Shown here one piece after another: positions 9,765 through 19,496 of a stretch of 64,000 nucleotides of DNA. The position numbers and the translations under genes are program-made. Every line of letters starts with the position of its first letter. Position 1 is the first letter of the stretch. Origin of the DNA: an uncultured Winogradskyella sp. (lineage in GTDB: Bacteria > Bacteroidota > Bacteroidia > Flavobacteriales > Flavobacteriaceae); assembly GCF_947498005.1 (NCBI RefSeq), contig NZ_CANMIW010000006.1, forward strand, positions 186,001-250,000. The letters run 5' to 3'. The notes below the pieces were generated by a model, which did not search any database, had not been told where the DNA came from, and was given only the letters and a program-made list of their open reading frames with translations.

Positions 9765-10772
9765 ATGAAAGAATTACAATACATATCAATCCCTAATTTT
9801 GTCACCAATTCTGGTAAGATTCATTCTATTAATTTATCATACCAAACTTTTGGTATGGCATTACATTCTGCGCCAATTATACTAGTAAATCATGCACTCA
9901 CTGGGAACTCTAATGTCATTGGAGAAGATGGTTGGTGGAACGATTTAATTGGAGAGAACAAATGTATTAGCACTAATTCTTATACTATTATAGCATTTAA
10001 TATTCCTGGAAATGGATATGATAATAAATCTGAAAATCTAATTGAAAATTACAAAGATTTTACTGCTAAGGATATCGCCAAACTTTTCTCTTTAGCCTTA
10101 GAAAAATTAAAAATAGAACAACTGTTTGCCGTAATAGGCGGATCAGTTGGTGGTGGATTGGCATGGGAACTAGCTATTATTAAACCCAAATTAATTCAAC
10201 ATTTAATACCTATAGCTACAGATTGGAAATCTACAGATTGGATCATTGCAAACTGCCATATACAAGATGCAATTTTAAACAACTCCAATCAACCTTTGGC
10301 AGATGCCAGAATGCATGCAATGACCTTATATCGCACACCAGATTCGTTAACTCAAAAATTTGGACGAACTAAGAAATCAGATACTTTATTCAATATAGAA
10401 TCTTGGCTTAATTATCATGGTGATAATCTAAACAAACGTTTTAATTTATCTGCTTACAAAACGATGAACCAAGTATTAAAGACGATTGATATCTCTAGTG
10501 GAAATGAGAACTTCGTTGAAGTGGCATCTACGATTTCATCAGACATTCACATTATTACAATAAATTCTGATTTATTCTTTAAAGCTGAAGAAAACTGGAA
10601 CACCTATGTGAACTTAAAAAGTAAAAAAGAGAATGTTTACATTCATGAAATAAAATCTATTCATGGGCATGATGCTTTTTTAATTGAATTCGATCAACTA
10701 GAGCGTTTTTTAAAACCAATATTTAAAGTTGATGCTAAGGTTTCTGACCTCAAAGAAAAAAATGTTGCATAA
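9765..10772 (+). CDS. metX: Homoserine O-acetyltransferase, short alpha/beta-hydrolase form
   Basis: Acetylates homoserine with acetyl-CoA to supply MetY. The 335-residue alpha/beta-hydrolase has NHALTGNSNV after the first strands, the nucleophile elbow GGSVGG with Ser at 127 and the C-terminal HGHDAFLIE with the catalytic His at about 302. The Asp is likely in the INSDLFF segment. The name rests on the neighbouring metY and the HALTG/GHDAFL signatures of the MetX group; a homoserine succinyltransferase of this fold cannot be excluded. Same riboswitch-controlled transcript as metY. Confidence 0.88.
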   Translation: MKELQYISIPNFVTNSGKIHSINLSYQTFGMALHSAPIILVNHALTGNSNVIGEDGWWNDLIGENKCISTNSYTIIAFNIPGNGYDNKSENLIENYKDFTAKDIAKLFSLALEKLKIEQLFAVIGGSVGGGLAWELAIIKPKLIQHLIPIATDWKSTDWIIANCHIQDAILNNSNQPLADARMHAMTLYRTPDSLTQKFGRTKKSDTLFNIESWLNYHGDNLNKRFNLSAYKTMNQVLKTIDISSGNENFVEVASTISSDIHIITINSDLFFKAEENWNTYVNLKSKKENVYIHEIKSIHGHDAFLIEFDQLERFLKPIFKVDAKVSDLKEKNVA

Positions 10773-10857
10773 ATATATTTTTCATTTTACTTCATAAGGG
10801 TTAATAACGGTTGCGTTAAGAGTAATAATTCTTAATTTACTAACTTATCTTAGCACC

Positions 10858-13800
10858 TTGAATAATCCTGAAAACACAGCATCTAATTCTCCAGTAAAAC
10901 GAAAGTATCGTTGGTTACGCAGAACGCTACGCGTATTGCTTACCATTATTATCTTTTTGGTTTTCGTAATTTTATTTATTAAAAGTTCTTTTGGTCAAAA
11001 CATTATTGTAAACAAAACAACGAACTATATTTCTAATAAAACAGGGACTAAGGTTGAGATCAAAAAGCTGTTTATCACTTTTGATGGTAATCTTCAACTC
11101 AACGGACTTTATCTTGAAGACAAAAAAGGAGATACGTTGGTCTATTCAAAATCGTTAGAAGCCAACATACCAATTTGGCAAATGATAAAAGGTGAAAGTA
11201 TTGGAGTTGATGCCTTAAATTGGGACGGATTACGTGCAAATATTGTAAGACATGACTCAATAAATGGTTATAATTTTCAATTTCTAATTGATGCATTCGC
11301 AACTACAAATACTACAAGCGTCGCTAGCGATAAGGCTTCCACTCCACTCCAACTAGTCATTGGTAATTTAGACTTTAATAATATAGATATTGTTTTTAAC
11401 GATGCTGTAGCTGGTATAGATTCTAGATTTAAGATTGGCCATTTAATTGCCAATATGAATACTACTAATGTTGAAGACATGATTTTTGATGCATCGACTA
11501 TAGAAATAAACAACTCCAATATAAAGTTTATTCAAAAGCCTGTAGCCTTAGACACTACATCTTCAAATGTGCCTCTTCCTAAATTTACTTCAGAGCATAT
11601 TGCTTTAAATAATGTCATAACCTATTACGAATCACAAGCAAACGGAATCATTGCTGATGTCAATATTTCGGAATTTTCAACCAAAGCACCAAATTTAAAT
11701 TTAGCAGACAATAATTTTAAACTAGACTTAATTTCGCTGAAAAATTCAGAAATTAAAATAACCACTGAAGCACCAATTAAAAATACAGGAGAAGTAGACA
11801 AAACAACAAATAACTCAATTTTTATTTGGCCTCAGATTGAGTTGGACATTTCGGCAATAGATTTTGAAAAAAATAAAATCAGTTACAGTGCTGGCAATGC
11901 TAAAACAAAAGAAAATGTTCTTAATCCTAATGCTATATCGCTTACCCAATTAACGCTTCAAGCTAAAAACATCTTACTAAAAGATAAAAGTGCCAGCCTA
12001 AACTTAGAACAATTTAAGTTTTATGAAGCTTCAGGTTTAAATCTAAAACAATTGGCCGTTAGACTTAAAGCAAACGACCAAAGCTTAGAATTAAATGATT
12101 TAAACTTTCAATTAAATAACAATATAGTCAATGGATTTGCTTCATTAAGTTACGAGTCAGTGTCACAGTTAATAGACTCGCCAAATAAGACGAAAGTTAA
12201 TCTTAATTTGCCAAGTTACCAAGTGTCATTATCAGACATATTTAAATTTCAACCAACGTTAAAGGACAATGCATATTTAAGTACGTTAAGCCAAAAAGAA
12301 ATCAAAGGTCAACTAAAAGCGTCCGGCACTTTGGCCTCTATAGATTTAAATAAGGCTGAAGTTATTTGGGGAAAATCAACAAAAATAACTACTTCTGGCT
12401 CACTTCAAAACATAACAAATACGGATTCTTTATATTTTAATATTCCAAAATTTTCGTTGGTAACAACGCGAACAGATATTGCTAATTTTATAAGTGAAAA
12501 GGATTTAGGAATTAATGTTCCAAAAGCTATTGAATTAACTGGCACACTAAATGGTAGCATCACTAATATTGAAACCAAAACAGAACTCATCTCATCTCAA
12601 GGCAATATAACTATCGATGCTCGCTTAAAAAACGAAAATATTATTACATATAATGCAGACGTATCAATTGCAGATTACCACATTAATGAATTGTTAAATG
12701 ATCCGCAATTTGGCACTTTAAGTTTAAACCTAAAATCCGAAGGACGAGGAAACGATATAAATACACTCAATGCTAATCTTGAGGCTACCATTTTAGAATT
12801 TCAGCTAAACAATTATGCCATAAAAAACTTAGATCTAAACGGTAAAATTAAAAATGGAACTGGGAATATCATATCCAAATACAAAGATGAAAATCTAAAT
12901 ATTGATTTAGATGCTTTAGTGGTTTTAGACTCAGTTAAACCAGAAGCTAACGTAAATTTAAATGTCATTGGTGCAGATTTACAAGCGCTTGGCTTAATGA
13001 AACGTAATATAAAAACTGCCATGCAAATTGAAGCAGATTTTAAAGGTAATGGCGAAAATTATGAAGCTAATGCAAGCATAGACAATGGTGTGGTAGTTTA
13101 TGACAACAAAAGCTACTTACTTGGTAATGTAGACGCTTTTGCGTTTGTAGATAAGGATACAACATCCGTCACTGTAAGGAATAAAATAATAAATCTAGAC
13201 TTACAATCTAACGCTAACCCTCAAGCCTTTAGTACAGCGATAAAAAGACATATTTTCAGTTATTTTTACAGAGATGAAGTAGTGTCTGATACCATTTCAA
13301 ACTACGTAAACTTAAAACTAGAAGGAAAAATATCTGAATCGCCATTAACCAATGAAGTTTTTCTTGTAAACATCAAGGATTTGGACACTGTAAATCTAAG
13401 TGTAGATTTTAATGAAAAAGAACGAAAACTTGCAGCCAACATTACAGCTCCTCATATTAATTATAGTGGAAATACATTAGACAGTTTAGCCTTTTCAATG
13501 GACACTAATATAGATAATTTTAATTTCAATCTTGGGTTTAAAAATATATCTGCAGGACCATTAGATGTGCCCAAAACCATTATAAAAGGTAGACAATCTA
13601 ATCATGAATTACATTTAGATTTTTTAGGCTTCCATAACGGAGAAAAACTAATGAATGTGAATACTAACTTATCAGGAAGCCGAGAGCGCTTAGTATTTTC
13701 TGTTGATCCAGATAGCTTAATTCTCAATAAGCAAAAATGGACTATTCCTCAAAACAATGAAGTTGTAATAACCGATAAAAATTTAGATTTCAACGCATTC

Positions 13801-15921
13801 AAAATCACTAAAGACAACCAATCTATAGAGCTTACGGACAAACTAAACAGTATTACAAAAGAACATATTGCAATCACTTTTAAAGACTTTAATATCAATG
13901 AGGTTTTTAATTATTTAAGTCCCAATGCAGAATTAGCAACAGGAAATTTACAAGGGAATTTTATCCTAGAAAATCCTTTTACAAAAACCGGAATTATTGC
14001 TGATCTTAATATTGAAGAATTCAAAGTATTAAAAACAGACTTAGGCATTCTGAGTATTAATGGAAATTCATTAGGTGAAAACAACTATGCTTTTAACGCA
14101 GGCTTAAAAGGTGGCGATATAGATTTTGATCTTGTAGGTGATTACACCGTGAATAATACTGTGGCGAATTTAGACCTTAATTTTGATATTAATGAGTTTA
14201 AAATGAAAGCACTAAATACGCTTTCATTGGGAGAAATTAAAGATACTGATGGTAGCTTTTCGGGTAAATTTAAACTCACAGGAACAACTGAAGATCCACA
14301 ATATACTGGCTCCATAATTTTTAATAACGCTGGTTTTAACGTTGCCAAACTTAATTCTAAGTTCACTATGGCGAATGAAAAACTTAATGTTGATAATAAT
14401 GGACTATCAATGTCTAATTTCACTATTAAAGATGAAAACAATAATGCACTAGTACTTTCTGGTGAGATTGGCACTGAAAATTTAATTAATCCAACTTTTG
14501 ATTTAAATGTAGAAGCAAAAGATTTTCAAATACTAAATGCTACAAAAGATGATAATGAAGCCTTTTATGGCAAAGCTACTTTTAATGCTGACGCTAATTT
14601 AACTGGCGATTTGCAAATCCCAAAATTAGATGCAAAACTTACTGTAGGTTCTGATACTGATTTCACTTACATTATGCCATCCGCAGTTGCTAGCGTAGAG
14701 GAACGCGATGGTGTTGTTGTTTTTGTAAACCGTGAAAATCCTGATGCTATCCTTACACAAACTGAAGAGCAAACAGCCACTATAAAGGGTTTTGATATTT
14801 CTACAATGCTTAATATTGGAAAAAACGCTTCAGTAACTGTTGTTATTGATGAAGAAACAGGAGACAATTTTAAGGTGTCTGGTGAAGGCGATTTTATTTT
14901 TACAATGAATCCAAATGGTCGCATTACGCTAACCGGAAGTTATGAAATTTCAGATGGACACTATGAATTAAATCTCTATAATTTGGTAAACAAAAAATTT
15001 CTAATAGCAAACGGAAGTAAAATAACATGGTCTGGCGATCCCTTTGACGCTCAACTAAATGTACAAGCAATTTACAACATAGAAACATCTGCTTTAGGGC
15101 TGATGGCTTCTCAACTTTCAAATGCAACTTCTACTGTAAAAAACAAGTACAAACAAGTATTACCTTTTAATGTATACCTTAATATTGATGGAGAATTACT
15201 TCAACCTAAGATTGCATTTAATTTAGACATGCCGGAGGACGACCAAGGCGCTATTGGAGGACAAGTTTACGGACGAGTACAACAGATTAACCAGCAAGAA
15301 GGAGAACTTAATCGTCAAGTGTTTTCTTTATTAGTTCTTAATCGTTTCTATCCAGATTCTGGTAGTGATGGAAGTAGTGGTGGTTTTGCAACCATAGCAC
15401 GCGATAATTTAAACGATGCTGTTTCAGATCAATTAAACACCTTTTCTAATAAGTTATTAGGCAACTCAGGTGTAGAACTTGATTTTGGCCTCAATAGTTA
15501 CACCGATTACCAAGGTGATTCACCAACAGACAGAACACAGCTAGATATTGCTGCACAAAAAAAATTATTTAATGATAGATTAACTGTTAGAGTTGGTAGT
15601 GAAGTGGACATACAAGGTAGTAGCAGTACAGATGGAGCAACACCTTTAATTGGTAATGTAAGTTTAGAATATACATTAACTGAAGATGGAAGATATATTT
15701 TAAAAGGGTTTAGAAAAAGTGAGTTTGAGAACGTAATTGATGGTCAAACCATTGTAAGTGGAATTGCCTTGATATTTACTAAAGAGTTTAACCAATTTAG
15801 CGAACTTTGGCAAGCAATGCTTCAAGCTAAAAAAGAACGAAAAGAACAACGCGAAGCTGACGAAAAACTTGAATTAAAACAAGAAGAAACAGATCGAAGT
15901 ATCGAAAACAAAAAGAATTAG
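10858..15921 (+). CDS. tamB: TamB-type translocation and assembly protein (DUF490)
   Basis: Very large periplasm-spanning protein of the AsmA/TamB group, anchored in the inner membrane and thought to form a hydrophobic groove for lipid or outer-membrane protein traffic with TamA/TamL. Of 1687 residues, about 26-43 form one membrane helix after a basic N-terminus (KRKYRWLRRTLR). The rest is repetitive beta-rich sequence, and the DUF490/TamB domain fills the last 450 residues or so (GDFIFTMNPNGRITLTG, then the region to about 1650). A charged coiled tail ends the protein. The start is TTG at 10858; no ATG is available before the membrane helix. A TATCTTAG box at 10846-10853 is only 4 nt upstream. 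tamL follows after 2 nt. Confidence 0.9.
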   Translation: MNNPENTASNSPVKRKYRWLRRTLRVLLTIIIFLVFVILFIKSSFGQNIIVNKTTNYISNKTGTKVEIKKLFITFDGNLQLNGLYLEDKKGDTLVYSKSLEANIPIWQMIKGESIGVDALNWDGLRANIVRHDSINGYNFQFLIDAFATTNTTSVASDKASTPLQLVIGNLDFNNIDIVFNDAVAGIDSRFKIGHLIANMNTTNVEDMIFDASTIEINNSNIKFIQKPVALDTTSSNVPLPKFTSEHIALNNVITYYESQANGIIADVNISEFSTKAPNLNLADNNFKLDLISLKNSEIKITTEAPIKNTGEVDKTTNNSIFIWPQIELDISAIDFEKNKISYSAGNAKTKENVLNPNAISLTQLTLQAKNILLKDKSASLNLEQFKFYEASGLNLKQLAVRLKANDQSLELNDLNFQLNNNIVNGFASLSYESVSQLIDSPNKTKVNLNLPSYQVSLSDIFKFQPTLKDNAYLSTLSQKEIKGQLKASGTLASIDLNKAEVIWGKSTKITTSGSLQNITNTDSLYFNIPKFSLVTTRTDIANFISEKDLGINVPKAIELTGTLNGSITNIETKTELISSQGNITIDARLKNENIITYNADVSIADYHINELLNDPQFGTLSLNLKSEGRGNDINTLNANLEATILEFQLNNYAIKNLDLNGKIKNGTGNIISKYKDENLNIDLDALVVLDSVKPEANVNLNVIGADLQALGLMKRNIKTAMQIEADFKGNGENYEANASIDNGVVVYDNKSYLLGNVDAFAFVDKDTTSVTVRNKIINLDLQSNANPQAFSTAIKRHIFSYFYRDEVVSDTISNYVNLKLEGKISESPLTNEVFLVNIKDLDTVNLSVDFNEKERKLAANITAPHINYSGNTLDSLAFSMDTNIDNFNFNLGFKNISAGPLDVPKTIIKGRQSNHELHLDFLGFHNGEKLMNVNTNLSGSRERLVFSVDPDSLILNKQKWTIPQNNEVVITDKNLDFNAFKITKDNQSIELTDKLNSITKEHIAITFKDFNINEVFNYLSPNAELATGNLQGNFILENPFTKTGIIADLNIEEFKVLKTDLGILSINGNSLGENNYAFNAGLKGGDIDFDLVGDYTVNNTVANLDLNFDINEFKMKALNTLSLGEIKDTDGSFSGKFKLTGTTEDPQYTGSIIFNNAGFNVAKLNSKFTMANEKLNVDNNGLSMSNFTIKDENNNALVLSGEIGTENLINPTFDLNVEAKDFQILNATKDDNEAFYGKATFNADANLTGDLQIPKLDAKLTVGSDTDFTYIMPSAVASVEERDGVVVFVNRENPDAILTQTEEQTATIKGFDISTMLNIGKNASVTVVIDEETGDNFKVSGEGDFIFTMNPNGRITLTGSYEISDGHYELNLYNLVNKKFLIANGSKITWSGDPFDAQLNVQAIYNIETSALGLMASQLSNATSTVKNKYKQVLPFNVYLNIDGELLQPKIAFNLDMPEDDQGAIGGQVYGRVQQINQQEGELNRQVFSLLVLNRFYPDSGSDGSSGGFATIARDNLNDAVSDQLNTFSNKLLGNSGVELDFGLNSYTDYQGDSPTDRTQLDIAAQKKLFNDRLTVRVGSEVDIQGSSSTDGATPLIGNVSLEYTLTEDGRYILKGFRKSEFENVIDGQTIVSGIALIFTKEFNQFSELWQAMLQAKKERKEQREADEKLELKQEETDRSIENKKN

Positions 15922-15923
15922 AC

Positions 15924-18209
15924 TTGAATAGATTTTTAAAACATATTATTCTAACAATCCTGGTTATAACAACACTATTCTCGTGTAGTATAAAAAAATA
16001 TATACCCGAAGGTGAAAGATTATACTCTGGTGCAAACGTTGAAATAAAATCAGATTCTTCTGTTGTCATTTCTAAAAACTTAAAACCAGAACTTGCAACT
16101 GTTGTTAGACCTCAACCCAACTCAAAGTTTTTGGGCATGTATCTGGGTTTGTATTATCATTATAAAGCACAAAATAAAAATCCAGGATTCATAAATAGAT
16201 GGCTAAATAAAAAAATAGGCGAAGAACCGGTATATCAATCTGATGTTAAACCCTTTGAAGTTGAAGAAATATTACGAAATAGGCTAGAAAACAAAGGTTA
16301 TTTCTACAGTTCATCATCTTCTTCTTTTGAAGAAGATGAATTAGAAGCGTCTGTGACCTACAAGATTAATATTAAAAAAGCGTATCGATTAGCAAGTTTT
16401 AAAATTGATTCAATGCCAACACCTTTGTACAGCGATGTACAAAACATAGTGAGTAATTCTCCTTTTAAAAAAGACACACGTTTTGATTTAACATACATGA
16501 AATTAGAACGACAGCGCTTAGATTCAGAATTAAAGAAAAGAGGGTATTACAATATGAATTCTGATTTTTTCATTTTTGAAGCAGACACCAATCAGTATGA
16601 CAATAAGCGCTATAATTTATTTTTAAAACTCAAAGCTGAAGTTCCTAAAAAATCAAAAATACCTTACAAAATAAATAGAATTAACATCTATCCAAATTAC
16701 GACTTACAAGATTCTACACATTCTAAAATGGAGCGATTTAATGATAAAAACTACTATCAAGATTCGCTATTTATAAAACCAAAATATTTAGACAAATACA
16801 TTACACTAAAAGAAGGCGAATATTATAATCCCAAAACCTCAAAGAATACAGCCAGACGCTTATCTACGTTAGGAAGTTACAAATACGTGAATATTCAATA
16901 TAAAGAAATTGATTCTTTACAAACCGATAGTTTAGGCATGCTAGAAGCTAATATTTTTCTATCACCTTTAACCAAACGCGCTATAAGAGCAGAACTACAA
17001 GCCGTTACAAAATCTAATAATTTTACAGGCCCTAATCTCGCTCTAACATACAGTAATAGAAATTTATTTAAAGGCGGAGAAGTTTTAAACATTAGTGGTA
17101 ATGTTGGTTACGAAGTACAATTTGCTAGTGGAGACAATTCAAATTTAAGTAGTGTAGAGTTAGGATTAAAAGCCGAAGTCATATTTCCTAGAGTACTTTT
17201 TCCTTGGAAATTCAACGAAAACTTCTTTGAATATTCTATACCAATTACAAAAACGAGTTTAGGTGTAAATTACCTAAGTAGGAGCCAATTATACACCTTA
17301 ATTTCTGGAAGTGCTCTTTTTGGTTACTCATGGAATGCTAATCGTTATATAACTTATCAGTTTAATCCTATTTCAGTGAATTATACAGAACTCACAAAAA
17401 CCTCAGCGGAATTTGAAGCCATTTTAGATGAAAACCCATTTCTACAACAAAGCTTCGATCAGCAGTTTATTCCTGGCATGACCTTTTCTTTTACTTACAA
17501 TGGGATGGTAGATTCAAATAAAACTAACCAATTTTTTGCCAATGCCACATTAGATATCGCAGGTAACTCCGTAAGTCTTTTTGATAAGGAAACTGAGCAA
17601 AATGAGCCTAATACATTTCTTGGCTTACAGTACGCACAATATGCAAAAACCGATATTGAAATAAGATACCATTACAATTTTGGTAAAAACAAATCACATA
17701 CACTCGCTACCAGATTATTTGCTGGTTATGGTTTGCCTTACGGAAACTCTGAGATCATTCCATATGTAAAACAATATTTTTCTGGTGGACCTTATAGTGT
17801 TAGAGCCTTCAGAATTCGATCTCTAGGACCAGGAACATATAACTCAGAAAATGACGAAAACAGTGACAATACCTATTTTGATCAAACAGGAAACATACGA
17901 TTAGAGGCAAATGCAGAATATCGTTTTCCATTGTTTTCATTTTTTAAAGGTGCTATTTTTGCAGATGCAGGTAATGTTTGGAACTCAAAAGCAAATCCTA
18001 CATTTGATGGTGAAGACAAGTTTACCTCCAATTTTATAAATGAATTGGGAATGGGAGCAGGTTTTGGTTTACACATCGATGTGCAAGGTTTTGTAATTAG
18101 GTTTGATTTAGCTGCACCATTTCATGATCCGACAGAGAACGAAGGAAATCGTTTAGATTTTAAAATAGACGAACCTATTCTTAATTTTGCCATTGGCTAT
18201 TCGTTTTAA
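15924..18209 (+). CDS. tamL: TamL, lipoprotein BamA/TamA-family outer-membrane protein
   Basis: Outer-membrane partner of TamB. The 761-residue protein has a lipoprotein signal ending at TLFSC (Cys about 21), a feature of the Bacteroidota TamL variant; classical TamA is not lipidated. POTRA-like regions occupy about 30-340, then an Omp85 barrel with the SGGPYSVRAFRIRSLGPG loop near 615-632 and a C-terminal strand ending in aromatic Phe (ILNFAIGYSF). The start is TTG, 2 nt after the tamB stop, directly preceding the signal peptide; the two genes are surely cotranscribed. Confidence 0.92.
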   Translation: MNRFLKHIILTILVITTLFSCSIKKYIPEGERLYSGANVEIKSDSSVVISKNLKPELATVVRPQPNSKFLGMYLGLYYHYKAQNKNPGFINRWLNKKIGEEPVYQSDVKPFEVEEILRNRLENKGYFYSSSSSSFEEDELEASVTYKINIKKAYRLASFKIDSMPTPLYSDVQNIVSNSPFKKDTRFDLTYMKLERQRLDSELKKRGYYNMNSDFFIFEADTNQYDNKRYNLFLKLKAEVPKKSKIPYKINRINIYPNYDLQDSTHSKMERFNDKNYYQDSLFIKPKYLDKYITLKEGEYYNPKTSKNTARRLSTLGSYKYVNIQYKEIDSLQTDSLGMLEANIFLSPLTKRAIRAELQAVTKSNNFTGPNLALTYSNRNLFKGGEVLNISGNVGYEVQFASGDNSNLSSVELGLKAEVIFPRVLFPWKFNENFFEYSIPITKTSLGVNYLSRSQLYTLISGSALFGYSWNANRYITYQFNPISVNYTELTKTSAEFEAILDENPFLQQSFDQQFIPGMTFSFTYNGMVDSNKTNQFFANATLDIAGNSVSLFDKETEQNEPNTFLGLQYAQYAKTDIEIRYHYNFGKNKSHTLATRLFAGYGLPYGNSEIIPYVKQYFSGGPYSVRAFRIRSLGPGTYNSENDENSDNTYFDQTGNIRLEANAEYRFPLFSFFKGAIFADAGNVWNSKANPTFDGEDKFTSNFINELGMGAGFGLHIDVQGFVIRFDLAAPFHDPTENEGNRLDFKIDEPILNFAIGYSF

Positions 18210-18226
18210 GACAAAGTGAAGTTAAT

Positions 18227-18257
18227 CTTGGTTCTTGGTTCTTGGTTCTTGGTTCTT
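18227..18257. repeat. 7-bp tandem repeat (CTTGGTT, 4.4 copies)
   Basis: Four exact copies of CTTGGTT followed by CTT, lying in the spacer between tamL and the guanine deaminase gene. Copy number of such a short perfect repeat can vary by slippage. It is outside any gene; the next start is 87 nt away, so an effect on expression is possible but unproven. Confidence 0.85.
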
Positions 18258-18343
18258 AAAATTATTCAGTCGCCATTCTATTCTCAAAAATTTAATACCT
18301 TTAGTAAAACATAAATTTTCAAAAATTAGACCCACAATATTAT

Positions 18344-18817
18344 ATGACAGATAAAAAACAATTCATGCATGAAGCTGTAAGGGCTGCCTTAAAAGGAATG
18401 AACAACAATGAAGGAGGACCATTTGGTTGCGTCGTAGTAAAAGACGGAAAAATTGTAGGACGAGGTAACAACAAAGTAACCTCAACCAACGATCCAACAG
18501 CACATGCCGAAGTTACAGCCATTAGAGATGCTTGTAAAAATTTAGATTCGTTTCAATTAAACGGTTGCGAAATTTACACCTCTTGTGAACCTTGTCCAAT
18601 GTGTTTAGGTGCTATTTATTGGGCGAGACCAGACAAAGTATATTACGGAAGCAACCAAGTCGATGCTGCAAATATTGGCTTTGATGACGAGTTTATTTAT
18701 AAAGAAATTCCATTACCCTACGAGAAAAGAAGCATTCCTTTTGAGCAACTAGCCAGAGACATTGCTTTAGAACCGTTTCAAGAATGGAGTAAGAAAGCGG
18801 ATAAGACTGAGTATTAG
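18344..18817 (+). CDS. guaD: Guanine deaminase (GuaD-type nucleoside deaminase)
   Basis: Converts guanine to xanthine using a zinc ion. The 157-residue cytidine-deaminase-fold protein has the zinc motifs HAEVTAI (His54, Glu56) and CEPCPMC (Cys84, Cys87). It closely follows the layout of Bacillus subtilis GuaD, including GGPFG, TSNDPTAHAE-like and GFDDEFIYKEI, and a C-terminal WSKKADKTEY tail like the GuaD tail that completes the partner's active site. Xanthine dehydrogenase genes follow in the same direction, so guanine to xanthine to urate is a coherent path. A tRNA adenosine deaminase is less likely given the tail. Confidence 0.88.
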   Translation: MTDKKQFMHEAVRAALKGMNNNEGGPFGCVVVKDGKIVGRGNNKVTSTNDPTAHAEVTAIRDACKNLDSFQLNGCEIYTSCEPCPMCLGAIYWARPDKVYYGSNQVDAANIGFDDEFIYKEIPLPYEKRSIPFEQLARDIALEPFQEWSKKADKTEY

Positions 18818-18828
18818 TTTTAAATAAT

Positions 18829-19230
18829 TTGAAAAATATTTATCTTTTAACAATTGCGGTCATTTTTACAACTGCTTCTTGTAAATCTAACCCAAAATAT
18901 TCAGAGTATGATGAGTCTGATTTTTATGAGGTGCAAGGAGTCATAACTTCTGCAGTCCAAAATGACAATTCATTTGATAATTCAATAGTTAAGAATATTA
19001 GTTATTCTTATTTTTTAGATCGTGAAAATCCTAAAAAGGGAATTGAAAAGAATTTGGAAATATTTGAAGCAAAAAAAGGATATCCTTTAATAGTACTTGT
19101 CCATAAAGATAACGAAGACATAAGCTTTTATGGCAGAGTTGGCATTCTTGATAGTATTAATGAAAATGAAAGGGCATTTTTAAGAAAACATATTAACCAT
19201 GAAATCAAAAAATTGAATTTAAGAAAATGA
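18829..19230 (+). CDS. Small hypothetical lipoprotein
   Basis: I do not recognise the family. The 133-residue product starts at TTG and has a short signal ending in TTASC (Cys about 18), so it should be lipidated and periplasmic. The mature part is charged and has no evident domain. Its last 4 nt overlap the next gene (ATGA), so the two are coupled. It sits between guaD and xdhA although nothing links it to purines. Confidence 0.6.
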   Translation: MKNIYLLTIAVIFTTASCKSNPKYSEYDESDFYEVQGVITSAVQNDNSFDNSIVKNISYSYFLDRENPKKGIEKNLEIFEAKKGYPLIVLVHKDNEDISFYGRVGILDSINENERAFLRKHINHEIKKLNLRK

Positions 19231-19490
19231 AAGCCATCATCATTAATAACAAAATCAACTTCTTTTTAATGATTTTTTCAATTCTTCTCTTGTTGAAATT
19301 TTGGATTGGCATATTTTCTCATGATGAATTTAAAGGTCATCATCTTTTCATAAAACATAGACCTATTTGGAAAACATATTTTTATTCGCCTCGTGGCATG
19401 AGTGATTTAAAATTATCAGAAATGTCAAAAGAAAAAAAGCATGAACAGACATTATTTAATGAGTTCATAATACGTAATCAAAATTTATAA
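19227..19490 (+). CDS. Small hypothetical membrane protein
   Basis: 87 residues with one hydrophobic segment at about 10-30 (NFFLMIFSILLLLKFWIGIF) and a basic, soluble C-terminal half. No family recognised. Its ATG overlaps the stop of the upstream lipoprotein gene by 4 nt and it ends 6 nt before xdhA. It is probably an accessory partner of the lipoprotein. Confidence 0.5.
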   Translation: MKAIIINNKINFFLMIFSILLLLKFWIGIFSHDEFKGHHLFIKHRPIWKTYFYSPRGMSDLKLSEMSKEKKHEQTLFNEFIIRNQNL

Positions 19491-19496
19491 TTAAAA

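Noticed and set aside
14142-14474. Minus-strand ORF of 110 codons
   Set aside because: Antisense shadow inside tamB; Ser/Leu-rich without any start context or domain.
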